Shown: positions 34,787 to 44,256 of the stretch, in pieces
How positions within the stretch are numbered: the stretch's first letter is position 1
Layout of the letters: every line of letters begins with the position of its first letter
Source: Pirellulaceae bacterium
GTDB taxonomy: Bacteria > Planctomycetota > Planctomycetia > Pirellulales > Pirellulaceae
Length of the DNA stretch: 64,000 nt
Direction: 5' to 3'
Assembly (NCBI GenBank): GCA_019636375.1
Contig: JAHBXS010000004.1
Location: 372,001 to 436,000, forward strand
Notes under the pieces: model-generated
What the model saw: the letters and a program-made list of their open reading frames with translations, nothing else
What the model was told of the DNA's origin: nothing
Databases searched by the model: none
Position numbers and translations under genes: made by a program

Positions 34787-36160
34787 ATGGTCAACACTCT
34801 TTTCCTCCCAGAATTGCGCGAGATGTTGGCCCAACACAATGAAGTCGAATTGCGAGAGTTCTGCGAAGCCTTGCATCCGTCTCGGACTGCCGACTTTATG
34901 GACGGTTTGACTCCTGACGAGGCTTGGCAGATTCTGAAGTTCGCCGACCAGGAGAAAGCGGGCGAGATATTTGGCTTTTTCGAGCATTCCTTTCAAAAGG
35001 ATATTATCGAAACGCAAAATCGCGATGAGATCGCCGCGTTGATCGCTGAACTGTCTTCGGATGACCGGGTCGATATCTTGAGTGACGTCGATTCTGAGAT
35101 CAAAGAAGACTTGCTTCGAAGACTGCCGGCCGATGATCGCCGGGACATCATGCGATTGAGTCAGTATCCCGAGGGGACAGCGGGCTCAATGATGGCAACG
35201 GAATTCATGAAGTTGTCGGAAAACTTGACGATCGGCGATGCCATCAAGGAGGTCGGGAAACAGTCTGAGTATTTCGAAACGATCTACTATGTCTATATCG
35301 TCGATGACGAAGGGCATTTGCGCGGAGTCGTGTCAGCACGGCAATTGCTTGCCGGATTGCGGAGTCCCCAAACGAAACTGGCCGACATTATGGAGTCCGC
35401 GCTGATTACGGTGAAAACGCGCGATGACCAGACCGAAGTTGTCAAGAAAGTCGCGCGGATGGACTTGTTGGCGATTCCGGTGGTGGATGACGAAAATCAC
35501 ATTGTCGGAATCATTACCCACGACGACGTGATTGACGTGGTTCGCGAAGAGGCTCAAGATGACCTCGTAAAAAGTGCGGCGATCGAACCGCTGGAAGACA
35601 CGTATCTGAACACCTCAATATTAACTTTCAGCTACAAACGAGGGTTGTGGTTGTTGGTTTTGTTTTTGGGTTCGCTCATGACCGCCACGGCACTCCAAAG
35701 CTATGATCGCCAATTAGAGGCCTGGGCTTGGCTCGTGCCATTTATTCCGATGATCATTAGCACGGGAGGGAATTCCGGGAATCAATCGGCGACGTTAATC
35801 ATTGCCGCACTTGTTCACGGCGAGGTGACAGTACGAGATTGGTTCCGAGTGGTGACTCGCGAAATCATCATGGGGATATTGTTGGGGTTGAAGTTGGGAT
35901 TCGTGGGTTACTTGATTGTCGTCTTTCTGTTTCCATCGGTCCCTGGGTTTCCGCAAGTTTTGGTCGTTCCGATCACGTTGGTAATGGTGATTCTGACCGG
36001 AACGGTGATGGGGGCGACGCTCCCCTTGTTCTTTAAGCGACTGGGGCTGGACCCCGCATTGATGAGCAACCCCTTTGTCGCCGGGATTGTCGATATTTTG
36101 GGGATTCTGATTTATTTGACGGTCGCTGGGTTGTTTTTGGCCCCTCCCGAGTTGGGTTAG
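34787..36160 (+). CDS. mgtE: Magnesium transporter MgtE
   Basis: 457 residues with the full MgtE order: N-domain superhelix (DFMDGLTPDEAWQILKFAD, ALIAELSSDDRVDIL, LRRLPADDRRDIMRL), two CBS domains at about 140-260 (YPEGTAGSMMATEF; VVDDENHIVGIITHDDVIDV), then a five-helix pore with IISTGGNSGNQSATLIIAAL, the Mg2+ path signature, and TLPLFFKRLGLDPALMSNPFV. An Mg2+-gated channel-like importer in the inner membrane. It stands alone 80 bp after ispG. No Mg2+ riboswitch fits in so short a gap. Confidence 0.96.
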   Translation: MVNTLFLPELREMLAQHNEVELREFCEALHPSRTADFMDGLTPDEAWQILKFADQEKAGEIFGFFEHSFQKDIIETQNRDEIAALIAELSSDDRVDILSDVDSEIKEDLLRRLPADDRRDIMRLSQYPEGTAGSMMATEFMKLSENLTIGDAIKEVGKQSEYFETIYYVYIVDDEGHLRGVVSARQLLAGLRSPQTKLADIMESALITVKTRDDQTEVVKKVARMDLLAIPVVDDENHIVGIITHDDVIDVVREEAQDDLVKSAAIEPLEDTYLNTSILTFSYKRGLWLLVLFLGSLMTATALQSYDRQLEAWAWLVPFIPMIISTGGNSGNQSATLIIAALVHGEVTVRDWFRVVTREIIMGILLGLKLGFVGYLIVVFLFPSVPGFPQVLVVPITLVMVILTGTVMGATLPLFFKRLGLDPALMSNPFVAGIVDILGILIYLTVAGLFLAPPELG

Positions 36161-36205
36161 CCGTCGCCAGCATGGGTATAATGGAATTGTCTGAACTTTT
36201 CTTAA

Positions 36206-37447
36206 ATGATCGAGCTGAACGTGAAAAACACGCTTGGAGTATTGGCCCAATTTCTTAAAGATTCGTCGCTGGTGTCGGTGGCTGCCTTATCGATATGGGC
36301 ATCCGGGGCCGGACTCGGGTTTGGCGAAACACGCGGACTGCCGGCTTGTGGTGAGTTGATCGCTATTGAGGAATGTCCGTTTTGCGAAGCGATCAACATG
36401 ACGTTTGCTGAGCGATTCAAGATCAACGACATTGTTGTGATTGGTGAAATGGTCGAGGAAGCCCCTCCTAGCGAGGGGATCGAAGCAGCGACTCCGAAAG
36501 GCAAATTCGCCGTCAAGCGGATTTTCAAAGGGCATAACTTCATTGGCGTCGGTACTGAGTTTTTAGCACCAATCGTCGTGACTGGTGCCGTGGGGGACGA
36601 GTTCTTGTGTTTTGGTATCGGCCCGCCACTAGTGCTGTGGGATGAAGTTGTACCCAGTCATGAGCGGGTCGAAAAGTACCTGGACGCGATTCAAACGCTC
36701 CCTGAAAAAGGGTCCGAGCGATTGGCTTTTTTTCAAGACTATTTTGAGGACGAATTGGTGGTGTTGGCGATGGATGCCTACGATGAGTTTGCGATCTCAA
36801 GTTACGAAGACTTGCAAGGGATGCGCGAACAAATGGATCGCCCGCGTTTGTTGAAACTAATTCAAGCACCCGGCATCGACGTTGGTAGACGGCGACTCTA
36901 TTTGACGATGCTGGGAGTATGCGGGCAGGCTGATGAGGACTTGCCCATGTTGGAACAATTGCTCCTGTCGGACAGCAAGGAAGACCTCGCTGGACTGGAC
37001 GCGTTATCGGCATGTTACTTGAGCCTTAAGGGTGCCGAAGGGCTTACATTTATTGAAGAACGATTTTTGTTGAACGAACAAATGGACTACGTGGCCACGC
37101 AAGAGGTTGTATCAGCCCTTCGATTTCACGGAACCGAGGCGAAAATTATTCCAAAGGAACGTTTGATCGAAACCGTTCGGAAATTACTTTCTCGCCCGAG
37201 GTTAGCAGATTTGGTCATCCCCGACTTGGCACGTTGGGAGGACTGGTCGGTGATGCCGCAGTTGGTGAAACTGTTCAAGGACTCGGACAGGAAGCCGAAT
37301 TGGGTGCGGGTGCCGATTTTGCAGTACCTCCAAGCCTGTCCGCTGGATCAGGCAAAAGTCTTCATCGAAGAATTAAAAGAGATCGACCCCGATGCCTTTC
37401 GACGAGCGACGTTTTACTCGAACTTGGATTTCGACGATGACGATTGA
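36206..37447 (+). CDS. Hypothetical protein with N-terminal hydrophobic segment and helical repeats
   Basis: 413 residues. Residues 8-40 are hydrophobic with Ser/Ala (VAALSIWASGAGLGFGETRG), a possible export signal, although the start may lie elsewhere. CGELIAIEECPFCEAINMTF has Cys pairs; the following part (NDIVVIGEMVEE, FAVKRIFKGHNFIGVGTEF) resembles a beta-rich tissue-inhibitor-like or secreted fold. The C-terminal half is helical and HEAT-like (MLEQLLLSDSKEDLAGLDAL, VMPQLVKLFKDSDRKPNW, ILQYLQACPLDQAKVFIEEL), ending in an acidic FDDDD. TATAAT lies 24 bp upstream (36177-36182). I cannot name a function; probably planctomycete-specific. Confidence 0.7.
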   Translation: MIELNVKNTLGVLAQFLKDSSLVSVAALSIWASGAGLGFGETRGLPACGELIAIEECPFCEAINMTFAERFKINDIVVIGEMVEEAPPSEGIEAATPKGKFAVKRIFKGHNFIGVGTEFLAPIVVTGAVGDEFLCFGIGPPLVLWDEVVPSHERVEKYLDAIQTLPEKGSERLAFFQDYFEDELVVLAMDAYDEFAISSYEDLQGMREQMDRPRLLKLIQAPGIDVGRRRLYLTMLGVCGQADEDLPMLEQLLLSDSKEDLAGLDALSACYLSLKGAEGLTFIEERFLLNEQMDYVATQEVVSALRFHGTEAKIIPKERLIETVRKLLSRPRLADLVIPDLARWEDWSVMPQLVKLFKDSDRKPNWVRVPILQYLQACPLDQAKVFIEELKEIDPDAFRRATFYSNLDFDDDD

Positions 37448-37489
37448 GGACGCTTCCGGAAAAGGCGATCTGGTAGCTTACAAAAAAAG

Positions 37490-37528
37490 GCGACCGCAAC
37501 ACTTGGATGTCGCGGTCGCTTTAATTCT
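37490..37528 (+). terminator. Rho-independent terminator
   Basis: GCGACCGC ... GCGGTCGC stem (37490-37497 with 37512-37519) followed by TTTAATTCTT, 42 bp after the preceding stop codon. Confidence 0.75.
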
Positions 37529-37567
37529 TAAAGATTCATTCGGATTGACACATGGTAAAGAGCCTAT

Positions 37568-37652
37568 CCCCAAAGGGGTCAGACCCTCTCCGGCGATGAA
37601 ACAAAAAACGTAAATTCTGGCCTAGCCTCCAAAGGGTCTGACCCCTTTTGGG
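37568..37652. repeat. Inverted pair with GGGTCAGACCC core, second locus
   Basis: Left arm CCCCAAAGGGGTCAGACCC and right arm, reverse-complemented, CCCAAAAGGGGTCAGACCC enclose about 45 bp. Same core and layout as 845-898. Confidence 0.6.
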
Positions 37653-37690
37653 ATGCTAAGTGTGAACCGAAATCAAATCTCATTTTGTGA

Positions 37691-39238
37691 TTAGTTTAGG
37701 TCTCCATCGCGGCGGCGACGAGGGCGGCGTTCTTCACCGTCTTCCCCTTCAGGTGCAGTCGGTGAACGAGGGAGCAACGTTTCGGCTTCAGATAGCATTA
37801 AGGCAGCAATGGCGGAAACGGTCGAGTTTTTAACTAAATACTCCGGCACCGCTTGATCAAGGCGATCATTTTGGGTGTGCCAAGCGTAGCGATAGTCCGC
37901 CGTACCAGATTTGCCCCAGAAGAATCCAGGAACTCCGACTGCGTTGAACGAAGCATGGTCGCTGGCCCCGCCGCGAGCAGGCATGGTTGGCAGCACGTTC
38001 AGTTTGATTGGGGTTTCTGGGAAGGCATGGTTCATTGGTTCGATGGCCTTGCCGAGCATCTCCGCCATGTTCTCTGCACAGGTTAGTGAAGACTGGTAGT
38101 TGGTTCCGCTATCGTCGACAAAGACTGCCGAGATTTTGTTTCGCTCTTCTTCGGAGAGTTTAGCGACATAGGCACGGGAGCCAAGTAAGCCTTGTTCTTC
38201 ACCAGACCAGAGAATGAAGCGAATCGTGCGTTTGGGTTTGACGCCTGCCGCCATCAGGATGCGTGCCGCCTCGATGGTAACGCTTGATCCGGTGCCGTTG
38301 TCGACCGTCCCTTGCGAGCCGGGCCCGTCCCAACTGTCGAGGTGAGCCGAAATGATCACGATTTCGTTGGGGAGTTCCGTGCCGGGAATTTCTCCCACGG
38401 TGTTGTAAACTGGAATCGGACCGGGGACGAAGGTGTGTTGAAGGTCAAATTCGACGATGACCTCTTCTTCATCGGTCAGGCGACTGTTGATGGCATCGTA
38501 ATCTGAGCGGCGAACAATCGTTGTCACGACAGGAGATAGATCGTTGATGTCGAGTTGGGTAATTCCGCGAACTCCACCGGTTGTAACCGTTTCGCCTTGG
38601 GCGGCGGTGATGTAGCCGGCGATCCCGGAGCCTTCTAGCCTTGCGGCAAATGGCGACGCTTCGGAGCGCGGTTTACGCAGAATCCAGGCTCCTTCCAATT
38701 TCTCCGCGATTTCATCCAACTCGGCTTCTGTCTGCGGTTCGCGAACGACGTGTCCGCGACGAGGGCCGTCAGTACCAGCCGACCATGCGCGAGTTGTGAA
38801 TTCGAAGCGACGCTCGACAGGTTTGACCATGCCGCCGGTCGATGGTCCGCGGTCAAAGCGAACGGGGAGCGTGCCCCATTCATGCAGGTGTACATTTTGT
38901 AATCCGAATTCGCGAAATTGGTCAGCGACCCAATTATTGGCCCGTTCAAGACGTGAAGAGCCAGTAAGGCGGGGACCGATTTCTTCGCAGATGTAGGTTA
39001 AGTGGGTCATCGTTTGGTTTCGATTTTTTCCCTCTTCGATGATTTTCATAAGGGTAGAGGTACGTTCGATGTCGAGACCGAACTTTTCTGCAAGTGCCTG
39101 AATCGCTGCCGGGGTAAGGTCGTCGGCGATGGTAAGGGTTGGGAAAGTGAAAGCAACAAGTGCTACGAGAGCGCACAAAAATTGTCGGTGCCATCGAATG
39201 GCATAGTTGCTGAGCAACGAGTTGTGAAGAGAACGCAT
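37691..39238 (-). CDS. Secreted M28-family zinc aminopeptidase/carboxypeptidase (CPQ-like)
   Basis: 515 residues. Signal peptide about 18-38 (FLCALVALVAFTFPTLTIA). A PA-like insert at about 160-260 precedes the peptidase domain. Zinc ligands are visible: ISAHLDSWDGPGSQG (His, Asp), VDNGTGSSVTIEAARIL (Asp), LWSGEEQGLLGSRAY (catalytic Glu and ligand Glu), VDDSGTNY (Asp) and WHTQNDRLDQ (His). All expected residues are present, so it is probably active on peptides outside the cytoplasm. The extreme C-terminus is charged (EGEDGEERRPRRRRDGD). It is a single gene; no regulator adjoins. Confidence 0.92.
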   Translation of the reverse strand: MRSLHNSLLSNYAIRWHRQFLCALVALVAFTFPTLTIADDLTPAAIQALAEKFGLDIERTSTLMKIIEEGKNRNQTMTHLTYICEEIGPRLTGSSRLERANNWVADQFREFGLQNVHLHEWGTLPVRFDRGPSTGGMVKPVERRFEFTTRAWSAGTDGPRRGHVVREPQTEAELDEIAEKLEGAWILRKPRSEASPFAARLEGSGIAGYITAAQGETVTTGGVRGITQLDINDLSPVVTTIVRRSDYDAINSRLTDEEEVIVEFDLQHTFVPGPIPVYNTVGEIPGTELPNEIVIISAHLDSWDGPGSQGTVDNGTGSSVTIEAARILMAAGVKPKRTIRFILWSGEEQGLLGSRAYVAKLSEEERNKISAVFVDDSGTNYQSSLTCAENMAEMLGKAIEPMNHAFPETPIKLNVLPTMPARGGASDHASFNAVGVPGFFWGKSGTADYRYAWHTQNDRLDQAVPEYLVKNSTVSAIAALMLSEAETLLPRSPTAPEGEDGEERRPRRRRDGDLN

Positions 39239-39368
39239 AATTTAGCCTCGATTCATTTAACAAAACAAACACGGCATCCCATCGACACCTCTTAACCTTT
39301 TTACTATCCCCGATGCGGTATCGAGAAACAAGTCCCCGTGGACTCGTCGGGTAGGTGGAGTTGGGCGA

Positions 39369-40505
39369 CTAACTGGTGAGGGACTGCCAGGCGTCGATGA
39401 GCCAGTCGGAGACGGTTTCGATGTCTTCTTGTGACGTGTACCAGCCGAGGCTGAGACGCATGGTGCCTTGAGCAGCGGCGGGGGAAAGACCAATCGCTTG
39501 GAGCGTGCCACTCGTTCCCGTGGTGCTGTGACAGGCGGACCCAGTTGATGCGGCGAGTTGAGGAAGTCGATCGAGCATGCTGCGAGCGTTGACTGATGGA
39601 AAGACAACACTGAGTGTGTTGGGAAGACGAGGAGCCAAGAAACCGTTGACGTTGAGGAGAACGCCGATCCCTTTTTCCAAGCGGGCCAATAAGTCGTCGC
39701 GCAGAAACTCCATTCTTTTCGAGGACTCATCCAGCGCCTTGTTACACAGAACGGCAGCACGTCCGAGGCCAACGATGGCCGCAGTGTTTTCGGTACCAGC
39801 GCGCAAGCCTGATTCTTGGTCACCGCCATGATGCAAGGGTTCCAGATCGACGCCACCGCGAACAAATAGAGCACCGACTCCCTTGGGGCCGTAGAACTTG
39901 TGTGCCGCAACGGTCAGCAAATCGACATCGAGTTGATCGACATCGGTGCGGATTTTTCCAACCGTCTGAGCCGCGTCAGTATGCACGAGAATCGAGCGCG
40001 AGTGACAAAAGTCGGCGATCTGCCGGATTGGTTGAATCGTTCCAATTTCATTGTTGGCGTGGATGATACTGACAAGACGAGTCTTGCGTTTGATTGCTTT
40101 GAAGACCAAGTCCGGTTCTACGATTCCTTGCTTGTTGGCAGGAACTACCGAAACGTCATAACCCATCCGTCGCAGGAACTCAGCAGGAGCGTTGACGGCT
40201 GGGTGTTCCAGAGCGCTGATGACGAGATGGGCACCGGAGGTCGGGGGCTCACGCAGCATCACGCCTTTGATCGCGAGATTGTTCGACTCAGTTCCGCCGC
40301 TGGTGAACACAATTTCGTCTTCATCGCAACTGAGGAGACCGGCCAGCATTCCCCGAGCATCACTCACTCCTTCAGCGGCAGCGCGTCCCAGCCAGTGCGA
40401 ACTAGAGGCGTTCCCATAATGCGAATGCAGAAAAGGCTCCATCGCTTCGAGAACACTCGGAGCAATGGGGGTGGTGGCGTTGTAGTCCAAATAGATTCGC
40501 CGCAC
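39369..40505 (-). CDS. Cysteine desulfurase (NifS/IscS-like)
   Basis: 378 residues, class V aminotransferase fold. MRRIYLDYNATTPIAPSVLEAM is the family opening; SGGTESNNLAIKG binds PLP phosphate; THxDAAQTVGKI-type VHTDAAQTVGKI; the PLP Lys is in VAAHKFYGPKGVGAL; STGSACHSTTG holds the catalytic Cys in its loop. It moves sulfur from cysteine to Fe-S, thiamine or tRNA-thiolation acceptors. No iscU, iscR or suf genes adjoin, so the acceptor is not set by context; a single-copy general role is likely. Confidence 0.93.
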   Translation of the reverse strand: MRRIYLDYNATTPIAPSVLEAMEPFLHSHYGNASSSHWLGRAAAEGVSDARGMLAGLLSCDEDEIVFTSGGTESNNLAIKGVMLREPPTSGAHLVISALEHPAVNAPAEFLRRMGYDVSVVPANKQGIVEPDLVFKAIKRKTRLVSIIHANNEIGTIQPIRQIADFCHSRSILVHTDAAQTVGKIRTDVDQLDVDLLTVAAHKFYGPKGVGALFVRGGVDLEPLHHGGDQESGLRAGTENTAAIVGLGRAAVLCNKALDESSKRMEFLRDDLLARLEKGIGVLLNVNGFLAPRLPNTLSVVFPSVNARSMLDRLPQLAASTGSACHSTTGTSGTLQAIGLSPAAAQGTMRLSLGWYTSQEDIETVSDWLIDAWQSLTS

Positions 40506-40878
40506 GATGGTTGAACTCGCAGTTGTGGAAATGAACCAATATCGGAGATGTTACGTCTTGCCGCGTTGGATGAAGGCGACGCAGTAAGAAGCTTCTCCTT
40601 AGATATCATCCTAGTCAGTTCTCAGTCTATCCGCAGCCAACTTTCGATTTGAGGTCGACAAATCCCTAAAATGGAAAGCGGCAGAATCGATTCAAGCCAC
40701 AGAATTGGCGAAGGCGTCGATTATGCGAACCGCGACTCTGGACCTGCTCGCATGACCTCTTGGAGCGCGGGGATGGCGATTATCTTTCTCGGGTACCTAT
40801 TCTGGCGGTCACAAGGTCGACTGAACTGGTTAAAATTAAGGTCGAAAATTTCCCCGCTCGAACCTCAAGACCCAGCGA
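40506..40878. other. Intergenic stretch between divergent genes, no gene seen
   Basis: Holds the divergent promoters of the cysteine desulfurase and the M50 protease. A plus-strand frame from 40671 contains a hydrophobic run but is out of frame with, and overlaps, the protease; I reject it as a gene. Confidence 0.5.
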
Positions 40879-41604
40879 ATGCTACCCCTCGGAAGATATC
40901 TTGGAATTCGAGTCTATCTGCATTGGACGTTCGTGTTCGCCGTGGCCTGGGTCGGCTATTTGGGTTGGCAGGCCGGTTTTGACACAGCCCAAATGCTGGG
41001 AATGCAGGGGCTACTTTTTGTGATCTTCTCATTTGTGTTGCTGCATGAGTTTGGGCATGCTTTGGCCGCAAAGTGGTTTCAGGTCGAAACACGTGAAATT
41101 GTTTTGTCGCCGATAGGTGGGATCGCCTTTTTAGTTGGGATGCCTCGATCACCATGGGCCGAATTCGTGATCGCCTTGGCTGGGCCGCTCGTCAATTTGA
41201 CATTCGCGGGCATTTTTTGGGGGCTCGATTGCGGGCTGGGGAGAGCTGGTTTGTGGGGTGAGGAAAGCAATTTTTTGGGATATTTGCTGCAATCAGTAAT
41301 CCAAGTCAATTTGATTTTGTTCGCGTTTAATTTGATCCCGGCTTTTCCGATGGACGGTGGACGCATTCTGAGGGCCGCTTTGGCTGCGTTGTTTGATTTT
41401 AGGAGGGCAACGTGGTGTGCGGTGAGAATTGGCCAAGGGGCGGCTCTGGCTGGGATTGCCTATGGGTTGGTCCGACCACAATGGCAACTCATTCTGATTG
41501 GGGTCTTCGTTCTAATCATTGGAAACTCGGAGCTTCAGCGGCTTGCAAGCGAAAAAGAGGAAGCCGATCTGGAGCCTGCTCGGGAAGAATGTCACGAAAA
41601 TTAA
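40879..41604 (+). CDS. M50-family membrane metalloprotease (site-2-protease type)
   Basis: 241 residues. Compact polytopic protein: YLGIRVYLHWTFVFAVAWVG, the zinc motif HEFGHALAAKW at about 55-65, GIAFLVGMPRSPWAEFVIAL, AGPLVNL, and the third-ligand motif NLIPAFPMDGGRIL near 150-165. These are all active-site elements of S2P intramembrane proteases, here without PDZ or CBS domains. It may cut membrane anti-sigma factors or small membrane proteins; no target is linked. The ATG at 40879 lacks a clear ribosome site but fits the family N-terminus. Confidence 0.92.
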   Translation: MLPLGRYLGIRVYLHWTFVFAVAWVGYLGWQAGFDTAQMLGMQGLLFVIFSFVLLHEFGHALAAKWFQVETREIVLSPIGGIAFLVGMPRSPWAEFVIALAGPLVNLTFAGIFWGLDCGLGRAGLWGEESNFLGYLLQSVIQVNLILFAFNLIPAFPMDGGRILRAALAALFDFRRATWCAVRIGQGAALAGIAYGLVRPQWQLILIGVFVLIIGNSELQRLASEKEEADLEPAREECHEN

Positions 41605-41926
41605 TATTTTTTTCAACTTTTCTAAAAAACAGAGAAAATTTCGTGCGGGCAAGGACTGCAAGCGGAACTGGACACCCTGGAATTGCAACTCTTCGGCCTG
41701 CACAAATCTTAAGCAGCTTTCGAGTGCCCGCAATTTAAGCACCACTGCCCAGCGGGTTTGCAGGATTCGCGGTTCGTTGCAAATGCTTGCAATGCAGTGA
41801 CATTGCTGGGGTTGCTTGCCAGGCGTGGAAAACTGGGGCATGTGATTGAGGAAGTTCCCGCAGAAACGGCGAGCTGAGTCCCAAAGTTTCCTTTTCTGAT
41901 AACCAGACCCCCGAAAGGAGTCCCCT
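41605..41926. other. Intergenic stretch, no gene seen
   Basis: Upstream region of the ribbon-helix-helix gene. Frames on both strands through here show no protein family features. Confidence 0.5.
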
Positions 41927-42502
41927 ATGAACGAAATGAATTCCATGTCCATGAACCCCATGTCCTCGAATCCCCCGACGCAGCAACACGAGCCGACGGA
42001 GGATTTTGCCACCCGCTGCCAAAAGATATTGGGGGTCGCCAAGCAGTTGTTTCATGGCAACCCAGATTGGGTTACGTTTTTCCGCGAGGTACTGGGCGTC
42101 GACGGGGCGGCCCGAAGTGTTTTCAAAACTCAAAAAGAGTACATCTCCTTCGAGAAATCCCCTGAGTTCACCGAGATTCAGGCACTGGTAAACGCATTAC
42201 GCAACCGCAAGGTCAGCCCAAGCACCAACAACGAACCGACCCGGGTCATTACGGTTCGGTTGCCGGAAAGCTTGCACGAGGCTCTCAAGGCCGAGGCGAA
42301 CGACCATAACACGAGCATGAACAAGCTCTGCATTTCCAAGCTCTTGCAGGTCCTGGCGGAAAACTCCAAGACTGTGATACCCACAAGAGGCGGAATGGGG
42401 GCAGGGAATACGGCGGGAATGGGTGGCGGGGCGAATTTCCGTTCAAGCTATCAGCCGGAGAATTCGGTTGGCAACCATTCGTCAGGGACTAGCTATCGCT
42501 AA
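41927..42502 (+). CDS. Ribbon-helix-helix DNA-binding protein (Arc/HicB-like)
   Basis: 191 residues; ATG after AAAGGAG. The first 30 residues are Met/Asn/Ser/Pro-rich (MNEMNSMSMNPMSSNPP). A helical segment at about 27-80 (DFATRCQKILGVAKQLFHG, DWVTFFREVLGV) precedes an RHH fold at about 105-145: RVITVRLPESLHEALKAEA then NTSMNKLCISKLLQVL. The tail is Gly/Ser/Asn-rich and probably disordered. Likely a dimeric DNA-binding regulator. There is no toxin gene beside it, so it is not an obvious antitoxin. A strong terminator follows. Confidence 0.8.
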   Translation: MNEMNSMSMNPMSSNPPTQQHEPTEDFATRCQKILGVAKQLFHGNPDWVTFFREVLGVDGAARSVFKTQKEYISFEKSPEFTEIQALVNALRNRKVSPSTNNEPTRVITVRLPESLHEALKAEANDHNTSMNKLCISKLLQVLAENSKTVIPTRGGMGAGNTAGMGGGANFRSSYQPENSVGNHSSGTSYR

Positions 42503-42547
42503 CCTGCTGATTCAGTCGTTCGTTTTCCGAGGGGAAAAACCAAAAAA

Positions 42548-42582
42548 GGCAGTGTGAGGCGGGCTCACACTGCCAGTTTTGT
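42548..42582 (+). terminator. Rho-independent terminator
   Basis: Perfect 11-bp stem GGCAGTGTGAG / CTCACACTGCC followed by AGTTTTGTT, 46 bp after the RHH gene. Confidence 0.8.
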
Positions 42583-42646
42583 TCACGGTGATTCAGCGTG
42601 CAGCAGCCACGCCTCACGACTCAATTGCGATGTTGTGTAGACCAGT

Positions 42647-42838
42647 TCACGCGACCGCAACGTCATCTTGAGAGGTACCCTGCACGCCGGTACAGTCCAA
42701 TTCGTGTCTGAGAATGAGCATGTCGTCGGGAGCTTCGATGCCTAACCGGACTCGATCCCCCGAGACTCGCACAATCGTCAACACGATCGAATCTCCGAGT
42801 TTGACTTTTTCACTTTCCTTCCTGGAAAGAACTAACAT
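42647..42838 (-). CDS. csrA: Carbon storage regulator CsrA
   Basis: 63 residues, normal length. MLVLSRKESEKVKLGDSI, then VLTIVRVSGDRVRLGIEAP is the beta-strand core whose R44-like and L4 residues bind GGA in mRNA leaders. The start follows AGGAG with 11 bases between. It represses or stabilises target mRNAs after transcription. The small conserved protein 32 bp upstream on the same strand is probably in the same operon. Confidence 0.95.
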   Translation of the reverse strand: MLVLSRKESEKVKLGDSIVLTIVRVSGDRVRLGIEAPDDMLILRHELDCTGVQGTSQDDVAVA

Positions 42839-42870
42839 ATCCTGGTGACTCCTAGAGCTGAATGATGAAT

Positions 42871-43158
42871 TTATGATGCCATGCTGATTGCCTGAGTAGG
42901 CAATTGAGTGCGATGAACTTTTTCGCCCGTTGAGCCATAAAAAATGATTGTGTTCGTGACAGTTTCCCAAACAGCGGTGGATTTAACGCTTCGTGGTCCG
43001 TGCAAACAAAACAGGATGCCACAAGCTTTTCCGCATCTGATTAGTATCCGCTCCGTAACCTGGAAAACTCCATCTTCAAAATCATTGATCTGACACAGCG
43101 TACGAGATACGAAATTTCGCAACTCGATTAAATTTCTTACTTCAATGTCGTGCCGCAT
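42871..43158 (-). CDS. Small conserved protein, planctomycete-type, next to csrA
   Basis: 95 residues. I remember close variants of FCLHGPRSVKSTAVWET ... IIFYGSTGEKVHRTQL in planctomycete genomes as an unnamed small protein. Other features are LRNFVSRTLCQINDFEDG and VTERILIRCGKACGILFC. Predicted as one small alpha/beta domain with no signal or membrane segment. Its function is unknown. AAGGAG lies 13 bases before the ATG. Its place directly before csrA suggests a linked regulatory role, but that is only context. Confidence 0.7.
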   Translation of the reverse strand: MRHDIEVRNLIELRNFVSRTLCQINDFEDGVFQVTERILIRCGKACGILFCLHGPRSVKSTAVWETVTNTIIFYGSTGEKVHRTQLPTQAISMAS

Positions 43159-43443
43159 ATTCGGCCATGTCTCCTTGTGAATTCTCGCCTCGACGAAAGC
43201 GAGTGGTATGAATGTCCAAAGAAACCAATTGGGTCTGCTAGTAGGGTATCGTCAGGGGATGCTGGCATTCGCAGATGAAAAAGGGTAATTTTTATGCGGG
43301 TTAGTGAAGCTAGGCGAAATTGAAAACAAAACTCACATAATCCGACCAGGCTGACTTTACGGCGCGATAGGGGCAGGCTGAATGACACGAACATCACGGC
43401 GGCATGTCTTCCAAAATTTTCAAAAACTGTCCAAAATCTTCTC

Positions 43444-44256
43444 ATGAACTTCCGTGTAGAAACCAGCGACTTCCGAGGCCCCATTGATTTGCTGTTGTTT
43501 CTCGTTCGCCGTAACGAGATCGACATCAGCGGGGTCGGTTTGTCGACAATTGTTGACCAGTACCTCGAGTACTTGGAAGTCCTCAAGGAAATCGACATCA
43601 ACTCCGTGGGCGACTTTCTGAATGTTGCCAGCCGCCTCGTCGAGATGAAGGCAAAACAATTGCTTCCAGCCGAAGAAAGCATCAATCCTGAGGAAGTTTA
43701 CGAAGATCCGCGTCAAGACCTCGTCCAACGACTAATGCTCTACAAAAATTTTCGCGAGGCAGCAGTGTTGCTGGACGAACGCGCGGCGGCCTGGCATCAA
43801 CGGTACGCGAGGATTCAAGACGATCTGCCACCCCGAACCGTTGATCTCGCCGATCAACCAATCCGGACCGTTGAACTATGGGACTTGGTGAGTGCATTTG
43901 GACGCGTGCTCCGCGACAACCGACGTGCCCAGCCCGAGAAGGTCTACTACGACGAAACGCCGATTACGTTTTACATGAAGGAAATCCACCGCCAGTTGCA
44001 AGAGCGCCGGCAAGTCGTCTTCAGTGACTTGTTCAAACCGGGGATGCACAAGTCGGCCATGATCGGTGTTTTTCTCGCGGTCTTGGAACTAACGAGGCAC
44101 CATAACGTGCGGGCCGAGCAAGACGATCCGAATGGTGACATCGTGGTCGTTCCGGGGGAAGGGTTCACGGCCGAGCTTCAATTGCATTCTGTCGAAGACT
44201 ACAATCCGCATCTCAAGGGAATTAGCTCCAGCGACCCCGACTCGTTTGAAGCTTAG
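43444..44256 (+). CDS. scpA: Segregation and condensation protein A (kleisin)
   Basis: 270 residues. N-terminal signature FRVETSDFRGPIDLLLFLVRR, then NEIDISGVGLSTIVDQYLEYL, and FLNVASRLVEMKAKQLLP, the SMC-neck-binding helices. The C-terminal winged helix includes VIGVFLAVLELTRHH. ScpA joins the SMC heads with ScpB in the chromosome-condensing complex. scpB is not adjacent. The gene ends head-on to uppP with a 4-bp overlap of stops. Confidence 0.93.
   Translation: MNFRVETSDFRGPIDLLLFLVRRNEIDISGVGLSTIVDQYLEYLEVLKEIDINSVGDFLNVASRLVEMKAKQLLPAEESINPEEVYEDPRQDLVQRLMLYKNFREAAVLLDERAAAWHQRYARIQDDLPPRTVDLADQPIRTVELWDLVSAFGRVLRDNRRAQPEKVYYDETPITFYMKEIHRQLQERRQVVFSDLFKPGMHKSAMIGVFLAVLELTRHHNVRAEQDDPNGDIVVVPGEGFTAELQLHSVEDYNPHLKGISSSDPDSFEA

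Noticed and set aside
41512..42042. 176-codon minus-strand frame
   Set aside because: It spans the intergenic region and the start of the RHH gene; Phe/Cys-rich ending looks like noise.
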